A DNA stretch of 41,482 nucleotides from Indiicoccus explosivorum (GTDB lineage: Bacteria > Bacillota > Bacilli > Bacillales_A > Planococcaceae). The first letter of the stretch is position 1. Each line of letters opens with the position of its first letter. This document shows positions 16,942-24,622 of the stretch, in pieces. The position numbers and the translations under genes are program-made. Below the pieces are notes generated by a model. The model made no database searches. It was not told the origin of the DNA and was given only the letters and a program-made list of their open reading frames with translations. The DNA is taken from assembly GCF_002167005.1 (NCBI RefSeq), contig NZ_NHTN01000011.1, positions 1 through 41,482 on the forward strand, in the 5' to 3' direction.

Positions 16942-18594
16942 ATGACTGTACTGTCGCGTGAGGCAGCACATGGGGGGCGGCCGAACTTCTACACGACGGA
17001 TGAGACGCTCCGCCGCATCCTGCAACACTCGCTGGACGGCCCGTTTTTCGGCTACGCAGACCGGCAGCTTACGGAATTCGGGGCGAAGTGCGCGGGCGAA
17101 CTCGATGAGCGGGCGCGCCATACGGACCGGAACGGGGCGCCGCAGCTGATCAGGTATGACAAGTACGGCGAAGAGGTTTCCGAAGTATGGGTAAACGAAG
17201 GGTACCGCCGGACGGTCGATGAAACGTACCGGACGGGTATCGCCGCTTACGTCCATAAAGAGATCCCCGAGCTCGGCAGGACCGGCAATTACACGTACAG
17301 CTTCGCCCAAGGCTACGTGCTCTCCCAGTCGGAACCCGGTTTTTACTGCCCCGTCACACTGACGATGGCCACCGCCTATCTGCTGGATCACTTTGCGGAT
17401 GATGAACTGAAGCGGAAATTCCTTCCGCACGTCTGCTCGACCGGGGAGACGGAACTGTTCGAAGGGGCGACCTTCCTGACGGAGCGGCAGGGAGGGTCGG
17501 ACGTCGGAGCGAATTCGCTGAAAGCGGCTGAAGAAAACGGCACGTGGCGGCTCTATGGCGAAAAGTACTTCGCCTCGAACGCGGGGATGGCGGGCGTCGC
17601 GATGGTGCTTGCCCGCATGGAAGGCGCGCCGGCCGGTTCAAAAGGGCTGACCCTCTTCGCGGTGCCCTGGCGCACAGAAGACGGTTCGCTGAACGGCATC
17701 CGTATCCGGCGGCTGAAGGACAAACTCGGCGTGCGCGCGGTCCCGTCAGGCGAAGTGGAATTCGACGGGGCGGAAGCATTCATCGTCGGCGATCCGAAAA
17801 ACGGCCTCAAATACATGATGGAAGCCCTCAACCTGTCGCGGATCTCCAATGCCGCGGCTTCGGTCGGCATCATGCGGCGGGCATTCACCGAAGCGCTCGA
17901 TTACACATCCCGGAGGCAGGCGTTCGGCAGCTACCTGACCGACTACCCGGCAGTCCGGGATACGCTCGTGAAACTCACCGTTAAACAGGAGATGGAAACC
18001 GCCGCGCTGTTCGACCTGATCGGATTGTATGACCGGGTGACTGCCGGGCAGACGACGGAAGCGGAAAGCATCCTGTGCCGCCTCCTCATCGCCGTCATGA
18101 AAAAAGAGACCGCGGAACAGGCGGTCCGTTTCGCCCACGAAGCGATCGAACTCCATGGCGGGAACGGCTACATCGAAGACTTCGTGACGCCCCGGCTGCT
18201 TCGTGACGCCCAAGTCCTGACCGTCTGGGAAGGCACCGCGAACATCCTTGCGCTCGAACTGATTCGTCTTGTCAATAAATTCAGCGGCCACCTTCTGTTC
18301 ATCGATCACCTTGAACAGCGGCAGGCCGGCTTGCCGGCAGCCGCCCGGCGGGAAATCGCAAAACTCTGTGAAAAGCTGGAACGGTTTGCGGACTACGGCC
18401 ATGACCGGCAGACGGTGGAAGCGAAAAAGCTGATGGAAGACATGGCGAAATGCTATGAAAGCGTGGTCGCTTCGGAATGGGCCGAGCGTTTCGGCGGCCG
18501 CTATGCGCTCATGGCGGAACTTTACATGGAAGAAGCATTCGGGCAGGAAAACAGCATGAAAGCCGCCGAAACCTTCGACCGGATCATCCGTTGA
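16942..18594 (+). CDS. Acyl-CoA dehydrogenase, AidB-like large form
   Basis: A 550-residue flavoprotein of the acyl-CoA dehydrogenase superfamily. The N-terminal extension (about 1-60), the GNYTYSFAQGYVLSQSEPG region and the length resemble the AidB-type subgroup rather than the usual 380-residue enzymes. FAD-binding motifs are TLTMATAYLL and FLTERQGGSDVGAN, and the C-terminal domain has QAFGSYLTDYPAVRDTL, IELHGGNGYIEDF and the VLTVWEGTANILALE segment. The start at 16942 is the first in-frame ATG after GAGGGGG. It stands alone. The substrate is unknown; AidB itself binds DNA, so fatty-acid oxidation should not be assumed. Confidence 0.87.
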   Translation: MTVLSREAAHGGRPNFYTTDETLRRILQHSLDGPFFGYADRQLTEFGAKCAGELDERARHTDRNGAPQLIRYDKYGEEVSEVWVNEGYRRTVDETYRTGIAAYVHKEIPELGRTGNYTYSFAQGYVLSQSEPGFYCPVTLTMATAYLLDHFADDELKRKFLPHVCSTGETELFEGATFLTERQGGSDVGANSLKAAEENGTWRLYGEKYFASNAGMAGVAMVLARMEGAPAGSKGLTLFAVPWRTEDGSLNGIRIRRLKDKLGVRAVPSGEVEFDGAEAFIVGDPKNGLKYMMEALNLSRISNAAASVGIMRRAFTEALDYTSRRQAFGSYLTDYPAVRDTLVKLTVKQEMETAALFDLIGLYDRVTAGQTTEAESILCRLLIAVMKKETAEQAVRFAHEAIELHGGNGYIEDFVTPRLLRDAQVLTVWEGTANILALELIRLVNKFSGHLLFIDHLEQRQAGLPAAARREIAKLCEKLERFADYGHDRQTVEAKKLMEDMAKCYESVVASEWAERFGGRYALMAELYMEEAFGQENSMKAAETFDRIIR

Positions 18595-18631
18595 CCGGAT
18601 GTCGCCGTTCCGGAATAGGAGTAGGCATAAA

Positions 18632-18662
18632 ATCGGGCAGCCGGTGGTCCCGGCTGACCGAT
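18632..18662 (+). terminator. Possible terminator hairpin after the acyl-CoA dehydrogenase gene
   Basis: ATCGG-CAGCCGG and CC-GGCTG-CCGAT form an interrupted stem about 40 bp after the stop codon. No T-run follows, so this is only a candidate. Confidence 0.4.
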
Positions 18663-18718
18663 TAAAATTGCTGGGGGAGAATTGCTTAAAAAGAACTATC
18701 TAAAAATTTAAAAATTCA

Positions 18719-18748
18719 TTGAGTAATTTGTCGGATTATGGGTATAAT
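18719..18748 (+). promoter_or_regulatory. Sigma-A-type promoter for the 99-residue protein
   Basis: TTGAGT (18719-18724) and a perfect TATAAT (18743-18748) are 18 bp apart in an AT-rich stretch, 44 bp before the ATG at 18792. Confidence 0.7.
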
Positions 18749-18791
18749 CTTATAGAGATGGATTTTACTCAGCAGTTTAGGAGGTTATCGG

Positions 18792-19091
18792 ATGTCATCT
18801 TCCATTAATTACCGTAATACGGAAAAAGTTCACTACCCTCAGCAACGAAGCATCCAGGAGTGCCAAAACAGCCTCCGCTCCGCATCGCCGGCACTTGCTG
18901 AAAAAGGGGACCGCTTTCTGGAATATTTTCAGTATCATGCGACAGAAGAGGGGGTTTTATTCCGGACGATCCAAGAATTGACCAGGGAATTGGATATGCC
19001 CCACCAGACGCTTACAAAAATATTGAAAATACTGGAAAGTAACGAGCTGATTTATCGGCGGAATGGAATTATCGGCCTTTGGAAAAAATAA
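18792..19091 (+). CDS. Small winged-helix-like protein
   Basis: A 99-residue protein with AGGAGG before the ATG, its own promoter and a strong terminator. The C-terminal half looks like a winged helix: a helix around FRTIQELTRELD, a recognition-type helix MPHQTLTKILKILESNELI, and a wing ending YRRNGIIGLWKK. This layout recalls MarR/RepL-type DNA-binding folds, but I do not recognise a named family. The N-terminal 40 residues are polar and probably flexible. It is likely a small transcription regulator; the target is unknown. It sits at the beginning of the unusual region that includes the HTH-pair operon and the quorum-sensing cassette. Confidence 0.7.
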   Translation: MSSSINYRNTEKVHYPQQRSIQECQNSLRSASPALAEKGDRFLEYFQYHATEEGVLFRTIQELTRELDMPHQTLTKILKILESNELIYRRNGIIGLWKK

Positions 19092-19100
19092 ACAGATAAC

Positions 19101-19138
19101 GAAAGAGCCCGGAAGCAAAAGCTTCCGGGCTCTTTTTT
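19101..19138 (+). terminator. Terminator after the winged-helix-like gene
   Basis: AGAGCCCGGAAGC and GCTTCCGGGCTCT form a perfect stem with a 4-base loop, followed by TTTTTTT. Confidence 0.9.
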
Positions 19139-19401
19139 TAGTTCCTAGGATTCATTTATTAAGAAAAAAGAGGGGGGCGGTCAATAGACCTTTTTTCCTT
19201 TATTACTAGAAGCAATACTGTCATGACACTCTTTTGGATTAAGGAAAGGTGTAAAAAGGTAAATTCTGTAGACATTAGGTCCTTCATTTTGCAGATTTGT
19301 GGCTTTCAAAAAGTTAGAACCTATGATAAACTATTCTAAAAATTTAGTACTTTTTAGTTTCATTGTCACGGTCCAGCTTTTCAACGGCGAGGAGGGTGAA
19401 G
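19139..19401. other. AT-rich intergenic region upstream of the HTH-pair operon
   Basis: About 260 bp that are clearly richer in A and T than the flanking genes. I see no gene or strong hairpin here. A possible promoter is TTGTGG (19297-19302) with TATGAT (19322-19327), but the spacing is 19 bp, so it is weak. The leader from there to the start codon is about 75 nt. Confidence 0.4.
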
Positions 19402-19869
19402 ATGAGATACGGCCAGTATAAAAAAGTGGTGGAACGGGAATTCGGTAAACCGCTCGGCTCGCTGATGCGTTCATTGTGCAAGGAAGAACGGCTGAGCGCT
19501 TCGGAAGGTGCGAAGCGTCTGGGCGTACCGAAAGAGATGTTTATCTACTGGCGTCATCACTACCGCCTGGAACCGAAGCAGCTGGCATTCGATCGGGCCG
19601 TCACCGAGCTGGATGTACGAGGTGAAGAATTTGCTGCGGATGCCGGCGCCGAAGTGCTGAATAGCCCTCCAAAGTATGCGGATGAAACCTCTCTCCGCGG
19701 ACTTGCCGAAGAAATCAGCAGAAACGTCGCGTATTACAAAAAGCGCCGGGCTGAAAGCGAAGGGCTTGACCCGGAAGCCGGGATGCTGCCGCTGTATGAG
19801 TTTGCAGAGGAACTTGTCACGGAATATATGTCCAGGGAACCGAAAAACCAAGAGAATTCACAGAGATAA
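19402..19869 (+). CDS. Unrecognised HTH-like protein, long paralogue
   Basis: A 155-residue protein. Its first 75 residues are homologous to the whole of the next gene product: MRYxQYKxVVEREFxKPL, then LxASEGAKxLGVxKExFIxWRxHYR. The LSASEGAKRLGVPKEMFIYWR part has the spacing of a helix-turn-helix (helix, GV turn, recognition helix with WR), so DNA binding is plausible. The remaining 80 residues are acidic and helical, ending with polar residues. GGAGGG lies about 6 nt before the ATG. It is first in a rightward run of four close genes. I know no family name and no function for it. Confidence 0.75.
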   Translation: MRYGQYKKVVEREFGKPLGSLMRSLCKEERLSASEGAKRLGVPKEMFIYWRHHYRLEPKQLAFDRAVTELDVRGEEFAADAGAEVLNSPPKYADETSLRGLAEEISRNVAYYKKRRAESEGLDPEAGMLPLYEFAEELVTEYMSREPKNQENSQR

Positions 19870-19921
19870 AAAATCAGGGGGTTCAATGAGTCTTTCCAAA
19901 TACTAGGGGCAGGTGAAAAGC

Positions 19922-20149
19922 ATGCGCTATGCACAGTACAAGGGAGTCGTTGAACGGGAATTCAATAAGCCGCTGAGACAAGTGATGTACGAAACCTGTG
20001 TGGTCGAGCAGCTGACCGCTTCGGAAGGCGCGAAAAAATTGGGTGTGGTCAAAGAAATTTTCATCACGTGGCGGCGTCACTACCGCTTCGAGCAGAAGCA
20101 GCGACTTTTCGATGCGGCTGTAAAAGAACTGGAGACGATCCGGCTGTAG
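19922..20149 (+). CDS. Unrecognised HTH-like protein, short paralogue
   Basis: A 75-residue protein that consists only of the domain shared with the previous gene product, with LTASEGAKKLGVVKEIFITW as the helix-turn-helix-like centre. The ATG at 19922 is preferred because it gives the same MRYxQYK opening as the paralogue; a GTG three codons earlier is possible. The site before it (GGGGCAGGTG) is moderate. It lies 52 bp after the first paralogue and 7 bp before the next gene, so all are likely cotranscribed. The pair may form a heterodimer in which the short form lacks the acidic effector part; this is speculation. Confidence 0.72.
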   Translation: MRYAQYKGVVEREFNKPLRQVMYETCVVEQLTASEGAKKLGVVKEIFITWRRHYRFEQKQRLFDAAVKELETIRL

Positions 20150-20156
20150 GGGAAAA

Positions 20157-20819
20157 ATGAAAACCGGTGAGCTGCAGGGCCCTGCGGGAGATGTTCAGAA
20201 GGGACTGGTAACGATGAAATCTGCAGCAGCCGATGACCGGCGGCTATCCATGAACGGGAATCCGCCGCAAAGTATGTTCAATACGGACGCCCCGGAAGTG
20301 ACCGGGAGCGAAGGGAAGGCGAAGATCTTTTGTATCGGTGCCTTCTGCACGGAACAACCGGCCGATTCAGTACATACGCTGCTGACTGCAGCTGAACTTC
20401 TGCGGAAACGGAAATGCCGGTTCAAGCTAGTCTTGGCCAGGATGGCGGGACAGGGAAATCAACCGGCGTTCAATACAGGGGAAATCCGGCTGTACGAGAC
20501 AGTCGATGTGGGAATGGCAGGAGCAGACAAATTTTTCGCGCGTCTCGATCTGTGCCTGTTCGTCGGCATTTCGGATTCCGCAGCGCATTATATGATGGAA
20601 GGTATGAAGATAGGGGTGCCATGGATTGCGGTGGGCACCCCGGAAACGATCGACCTGCTTTACGGGGAAGAAGGGAATCGGCTCGGCCCCGCCGGTCTGG
20701 TCGTGCCGACTGGCGCAGCGGATATGATCGCCGATTACTGTGAGTGGTTCATCCGCAATCCGGATGTCCGGAAACTGTTTGCAGAAAGCGCGAAATCGCG
20801 GGCTAAGGGATTGCATTAG
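20157..20819 (+). CDS. Stand-alone GT-B (GT4-like) C-terminal glycosyltransferase domain
   Basis: A 220-residue protein. Residues 1-54 are polar and look disordered. Residues 55-220 follow the C-terminal half of GT4 glycosyltransferases: a first strand KIFCIGAF, the LDLCLFVGISDSAAHYMMEG segment in place of the usual SEGFGLPLLEAMA, GVPWIAVGTPETIDLL, and a closing VVPTGAADMIADYCEWFIRN. The N-terminal acceptor-binding half of such enzymes is absent, so it may bind a nucleotide sugar without being a full enzyme. It starts 7 bp after the HTH-like gene. An ATG at 20214 is an alternative start. Function unknown. Confidence 0.7.
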   Translation: MKTGELQGPAGDVQKGLVTMKSAAADDRRLSMNGNPPQSMFNTDAPEVTGSEGKAKIFCIGAFCTEQPADSVHTLLTAAELLRKRKCRFKLVLARMAGQGNQPAFNTGEIRLYETVDVGMAGADKFFARLDLCLFVGISDSAAHYMMEGMKIGVPWIAVGTPETIDLLYGEEGNRLGPAGLVVPTGAADMIADYCEWFIRNPDVRKLFAESAKSRAKGLH

Positions 20820-20860
20820 ATCTAAAGGAGCTGAAGAGCGGACGGAAGGGATTGGATTCC

Positions 20861-21145
20861 ATGACAGAAGAGAACGCGGGGAAATACAGAGTCTGGTTTG
20901 CTGTATTCGTGAACGGAAAGAAAGAACAGTTCCGGGAATACGACGTGGATTCCGTCGAAACGGCCGCGAAAGTCATCAAAATCTTTATTCAGGAATTCGA
21001 ACGGCTGGACCGGAAGTCCAACTACCTGTTCGGCCTCGAACACTTCGACGAGGAGCACAAGGAATGGGTGGAGTGGCAGTCTGAACAGGGGGAAGATATC
21101 CTCGCCTATATTTACTACCACGACCCGATTGACCGGTTTCTGTAG
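20861..21145 (+). CDS. Small acidic protein of unknown function
   Basis: A 94-residue protein, rich in E, D and aromatic residues, with no membrane segment. The pattern YRVWFAVFVNGKKEQFREYD followed by a helix (ETAAKVIKIFIQEFERLD) and a final strand-rich stretch (EDILAYIYYHDP) suggests a compact alpha/beta fold. I do not recognise it. The ATG at 20861 is preferred over a TTG at 20852 because the GGAAGGG site is too close to the latter. It follows the GT-B-like gene by about 40 bp and precedes a terminator, so it is probably the last gene of the operon starting at 19402. Confidence 0.68.
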   Translation: MTEENAGKYRVWFAVFVNGKKEQFREYDVDSVETAAKVIKIFIQEFERLDRKSNYLFGLEHFDEEHKEWVEWQSEQGEDILAYIYYHDPIDRFL

Positions 21146-21164
21146 ACAGCGGAAACCGGTTTTT
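21130..21164 (+). terminator. Terminator of the HTH-pair operon
   Basis: GACCGGTTTC pairs with GGAAACCGGT, followed by TTTTTT. The left arm overlaps the last codons and stop of the 94-residue protein gene. Confidence 0.8.
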
Positions 21165-21187
21165 TGGCGGAAAGTGAAGGCAAAGCT

Positions 21188-21215
21188 AAACCGCCGCAGG
21201 ATGGCGGCGGTTTAT
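21188..21215 (-). terminator. Hairpin downstream of the pheromone precursor gene
   Basis: TAAACCGCCG and CGGCGGTTTA pair around an 8-base loop just beyond the leftward precursor gene. There is no long T-run, so it may terminate weakly or protect the 3' end. Confidence 0.55.
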
Positions 21216-21225
21216 GTAGGGCTGA

Positions 21226-21426
21226 TTAAACTAGGTCGCTTTTGATGCTGAATGGTGGTGGAACAGTGACTTGAACAGCGACATCATAGCTTGAGACAAA
21301 TGGCGGTGGAACAGTAACTTGGACAGCCAAGTCTTGTTCATTCACTTCTTTAGGACTGACTGGTCCATTCAACAACGCCGCGGCTGCAATTCCAGCCATT
21401 AGTAATAAAGAACCTGCTTTTTTCAT
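21226..21426 (-). CDS. Secreted Phr-like signalling peptide precursor with duplicated signal
   Basis: A 66-residue pre-peptide. Two lysines and a hydrophobic stretch (residues 2-20, AGSLLLMAGIAAAALL) form a signal peptide, followed by a short acidic linker. The ten-residue sequence AVQVTVPPPF then occurs twice, at residues 34-43 and 50-59, each preceded by an acidic residue within two positions, and a short tail closes the protein. A strong AGGAGGAG site lies before the ATG, 14 bp after the stop of the HTH-TPR receptor gene. Gene order, size and layout are those of Phr/NprX/PapR-type quorum-sensing peptides, which are exported, cut, and re-imported to bind the TPR receptor. The mature form is probably a 5-10 residue piece of the repeat; this is inferred. 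Confidence 0.8.
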   Translation of the reverse strand: MKKAGSLLLMAGIAAAALLNGPVSPKEVNEQDLAVQVTVPPPFVSSYDVAVQVTVPPPFSIKSDLV

Positions 21427-21440
21427 CTTCTCTCCTCCTT

Positions 21441-22728
21441 TTAGGTTAAAATCATAAATTGCCTTGTGGCCTTTTGGGCCTTGTCTAACATTATAGCAGA
21501 TTTCTTATATTTTCCTAATTCTAAGTAAACATTTCCTAGTTTACCATAGTAATATCCTAAATCAGAAAAATTAATATCAATCTTTAATGCGGGAATTAAA
21601 TTTTCTATAACATTTTGCTCAAAGCTCAAGAGATCTCCGTTTACAAGATATTGAAGAGAAATAAATTCGTGGTAAGCTTCAACAAATTTACCGTCGTTTA
21701 TTGCTTCCAAATCAATTTCTTTATCTGCAATTAATTCTAGCCCCTTGTTCACCCATTTACGCTGCTCATTTTTATCTCCTAATTCCAGATAAGACTTAAC
21801 AAGAACTGAATATGCTGAAAGAATATCTGCTAAATATTCTTCTGGAACATACTCTAAAGAGTTTTCATATGAAAATAGCAGATTGGATTTCGCCGTGCAT
21901 AAAATAGAAGACTCCGCAATTATATTCCGCTACATATAAAAGATGTTCGAAATCCAATTTTTTACTGATTTTAAGTGCTGTTTTTAAGTGCTCGATTGAT
22001 GACCTGAGATTCTTCATGCGTTGCTGACTTATGCCTAAATTTATATGGCACTCTACCACTCTTTTAGGGAGAAATTCTTCTTCATATATAGCCAGAGCCA
22101 TTCTGGTATATTTGTCAGCAGCTTCGTTCTTTTTAACTTGAGTCGAAGAAATTCCGATCGAGTAATATAAATCCCCGCATTCTGTCGGCGAAATATTTGC
22201 GGGGGCTATTTTTTCGGCAAGGAGGTACAAGTTCAGTGCCGTTTCAAAGTTCCGATTCATGTATTGGAAAGTGCCGCAGTATTTATGGAACAAAAAGTAT
22301 TGCTCTTGGTTCATGAATTCTTTTAATTGTTCCATGTCTTCTATTTTTTCTTCCGCACTATCTAAGTCACCAGTTACGATAAAAAAGCGAATTAGCTGGA
22401 TGCTATAATCAATCTCGATTTCCTCATCAATATTCAGAAGCGGATGCTCTGAAATCATTGAGTAAAGTTCCCGGATCCGCACTCGATCCTGTGGGTGCAG
22501 CAGCAATTCCTTGAATTGTTCGATGAGCTGCTGGCCGATCGGGTTTTCCACCGGCGCAAGCGGAATCCGGAGTTTCTCGCACAGCGCTTTATGCAGATCA
22601 GCGGAAGGGGCCATATCGCCCAGCTCAATCTTTTTGAGTTCAGCAGGAGACAGAAGACCTTCAGCAAGCTCTTCCAGTTCCATGTTCTGCTTCTTCCGGT
22701 GATACTTGATGCGTGCGCCTAAATCCAT
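21441..22728 (-). pseudogene. RRNPP-type HTH-TPR peptide receptor, frameshifted
   Basis: A quorum-sensing regulator split into two frames. The first frame (21865-22728, 287 residues) has an HTH domain at residues 1-60 (LGARIKYHRKKQNMELEELA) and TPR-like helices, then stops. A continuous second frame from about 21878 to 21441 continues the TPR pattern (SLEYVPEEYLADILSAYS, and LGNVYLELGKYKKSA later). One extra base, or two missing ones, near 21868-21880 joins them into about 430 residues, the size of NprR-like receptors. Start 22728 follows AGGAG by 7 nt; the open frame to 22860 has no site. DNA from about 22440 leftward is AT-rich (17 of 60 G/C at 21781-21840), while the HTH part is not (33 of 60 at 22501-22560). 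It could be a sequencing error rather than a true mutation. Confidence 0.8.
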
Positions 22729-23120
22729 GCGGCTTCTCCTTTCAGACCCGACAGGCAGGAAAGTGGTGATGATCGATTTTTCATAACGAGCGGAGCGTCC
22801 GTCTTTCTTAGTCACGGACGTATTCAAACGGCTGCCTAGTACGATGGTTTCCGCCTCCATTTCCGATTCTGTTCTCTCAATTCTATGAATCTCATACTAC
22901 CACTTTTTACAAAAAAAGAACTCCTATTTTTTGAGAAAATTCATAAAATGAATCTATTTTCGTATAGAATGTCCAAGGGGTCGTTAGTTCTTCTGGTCCT
23001 CCTAGGGCTGAAGCATCTACTAACATTTATGCACTTTTTGAGAGGAGACCTTGCTTTTTCAGTGAATAAAGTAGAGAATGTTTAAAAAGTTATCATTTAA
23101 CCTTTCGAGGGGGAACAAAA
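22729..23120. promoter_or_regulatory. Divergent control region, receptor / nhaC
   Basis: About 390 bp without a gene; the part from 22880 to 23100 is AT-rich. Two palindromes with the same half-site stand out: ATTC-TAT-GAAT (22880-22890) and ATTCAT-AAA-ATGAAT (22939-22953). They lie where the receptor promoter should be and are candidate operators for autoregulation. For nhaC, a TTGCTT box (23051-23056) without a good -10 box is the best I see. No known riboswitch was recognised. Confidence 0.4.
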
Positions 23121-24521
23121 ATGGAAAAACAGATTTCTTTCTGGTGGGCGATCGTACCGCTCATCGCCATGGTGGCAGCCATGCTGATCACCATCGTTTA
23201 TTTGGAACAGGGGCCGCACATGCCGCTGCTGTTCGGTACCGCCGTAGCGGCTCTTGTCGCCTGGCGCAACGGTTCGAAATGGCCGGAAATTGAAGAAGCC
23301 ATCTACAAAGGCATCCGCCTCGCGCTCCCCGCTGTGATCATTCTGATTCTGATTGGACTCATCATCGGTTCTTGGATCGGCGGCGGCGTCGTGGCGACGA
23401 TGATCCTTTATGGGCTTGAAATCCTGAGCCCTTCGCTGTTTCTTGTGACGATCGCCGTCATTTGCGCCGTCGTGTCGCTTGCCATCGGAAGTTCATGGTC
23501 GACGATGGGGACGATCGGTGTGGCCGGCATGGGGATCGGCCTCAGTATGGGCATTCCTGCCGCTATGATTGCCGGAGCCGTCATTTCCGGTTCATATTTC
23601 GGCGATAAAATGTCACCGCTTTCAGACACGACCAATCTGGCGGCCGGCCTGACGAACACGGACCTCTTCGAACATATCAAGCACATGTGGTGGACGACAG
23701 TTCCCGGATTTGCCATCGCGCTGATTGCGTTCTGGTTCCTGGGACGCGGATTCTCGGCAGCCGGAACGGATACAGCGGATATCGCAACGACTGTCGGAGT
23801 GCTGCAGGACAGTTTTGTCATTTCACCGTGGCTGCTGCTCATCCCGCTCGCGGTGTTCGTCATGGTCGGATTCAAAGTCCCGGCCATTCCGGCACTCTTG
23901 ATCGGCGCGTTTCTCGGGACTTTGGCCCAGATTTTCATCCAGGGCGGATCGATCGCGGAAGCCGTCGGTGTGCTCCAGGGCGGCTATGTCATCGAAACGG
24001 GGAATGTGCTCGTGGATGACTTGTTCAACCGGGGCGGGCTCGATTCCATGATGTACACGGTGTCGCTGATCCTCGTCGCGATGTCGTTCGGCGGAATCCT
24101 CGAATACACCGGGATGCTGAAGGCGATCATGGAAAAAATCCTGAAACTCGCCAGAACCGGCGGCAGTCTCGTGGCGTCCACGGTCGTCTCGGCGACAGCG
24201 ACGAATGCGATGTGTGCGGAGCAGTACATCTCCATCGTCGTCCCTTCGCGGATGTACGCAAGTTCGTACAAAGAAAAGAACCTGGCTTCGAAAAACCTTT
24301 CCCGTGCACTGGAGGACGGCGGAACACTGACTTCCGTTTTCTTCGCCTGGAACACGTGCGGTGTGTTCATTCTCGGCACCCTCGGCGTCAGTGCGTTCGA
24401 GTATGCGGCGTTTGCCGTCTTTAATTACACAGTGCCGCTGATTTCCATCATTTACGGCCTGATCGGCTTTACGATTGCGCCGAGAGGCACCAGCGGCGAA
24501 TACGAGCCGCAAGCGGAATAA
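23121..24521 (+). CDS. nhaC: Na+/H+ antiporter NhaC family
   Basis: A 466-residue polytopic membrane protein with about 11-12 hydrophobic segments, beginning with one at residues 8-28. Family features are the IGSSWSTMGTIGVAGMGIG region near residue 125 and GSYFGDKMSPLSDTTNLAAG near residue 155, which carry the acidic and polar residues of the ion path, and later ATATNAMCAEQYISIVVPSR. NhaC proteins exchange Na+ for H+ (some relatives exchange malate/lactate or arginine/ornithine). GAGGGGG precedes the ATG. It is a single gene ended by a terminator, divergent from the quorum-sensing receptor, with which it might share regulation. Confidence 0.9.
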   Translation: MEKQISFWWAIVPLIAMVAAMLITIVYLEQGPHMPLLFGTAVAALVAWRNGSKWPEIEEAIYKGIRLALPAVIILILIGLIIGSWIGGGVVATMILYGLEILSPSLFLVTIAVICAVVSLAIGSSWSTMGTIGVAGMGIGLSMGIPAAMIAGAVISGSYFGDKMSPLSDTTNLAAGLTNTDLFEHIKHMWWTTVPGFAIALIAFWFLGRGFSAAGTDTADIATTVGVLQDSFVISPWLLLIPLAVFVMVGFKVPAIPALLIGAFLGTLAQIFIQGGSIAEAVGVLQGGYVIETGNVLVDDLFNRGGLDSMMYTVSLILVAMSFGGILEYTGMLKAIMEKILKLARTGGSLVASTVVSATATNAMCAEQYISIVVPSRMYASSYKEKNLASKNLSRALEDGGTLTSVFFAWNTCGVFILGTLGVSAFEYAAFAVFNYTVPLISIIYGLIGFTIAPRGTSGEYEPQAE

Positions 24522-24525
24522 ACGA

Positions 24526-24558
24526 AGCAGCCCTCTGCCTTTTTGGCAGAGGGTTTTT
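24526..24558 (+). terminator. Terminator after nhaC
   Basis: CCCTCTGCC and GGCAGAGGG pair with a TTTTT loop, followed by TTTTTGTG. Confidence 0.85.
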
Positions 24559-24622
24559 GTGTTTACAGGGCCGCTTTTTACGGGTAAAGAGTCTGAAAAG
24601 AAGCTAACTGGAGGTTTTATGC

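Noticed and set aside
22729-22860. Upstream extension of the receptor by 44 residues
   Set aside because: The ATG at 22728 has an AGGAG site and opens the HTH domain directly; the upstream ATG has none.
22955-23110. Possible riboswitch or T-box before nhaC
   Set aside because: No conserved T-box sequence or recognisable aptamer could be seen; only an AT-rich leader.
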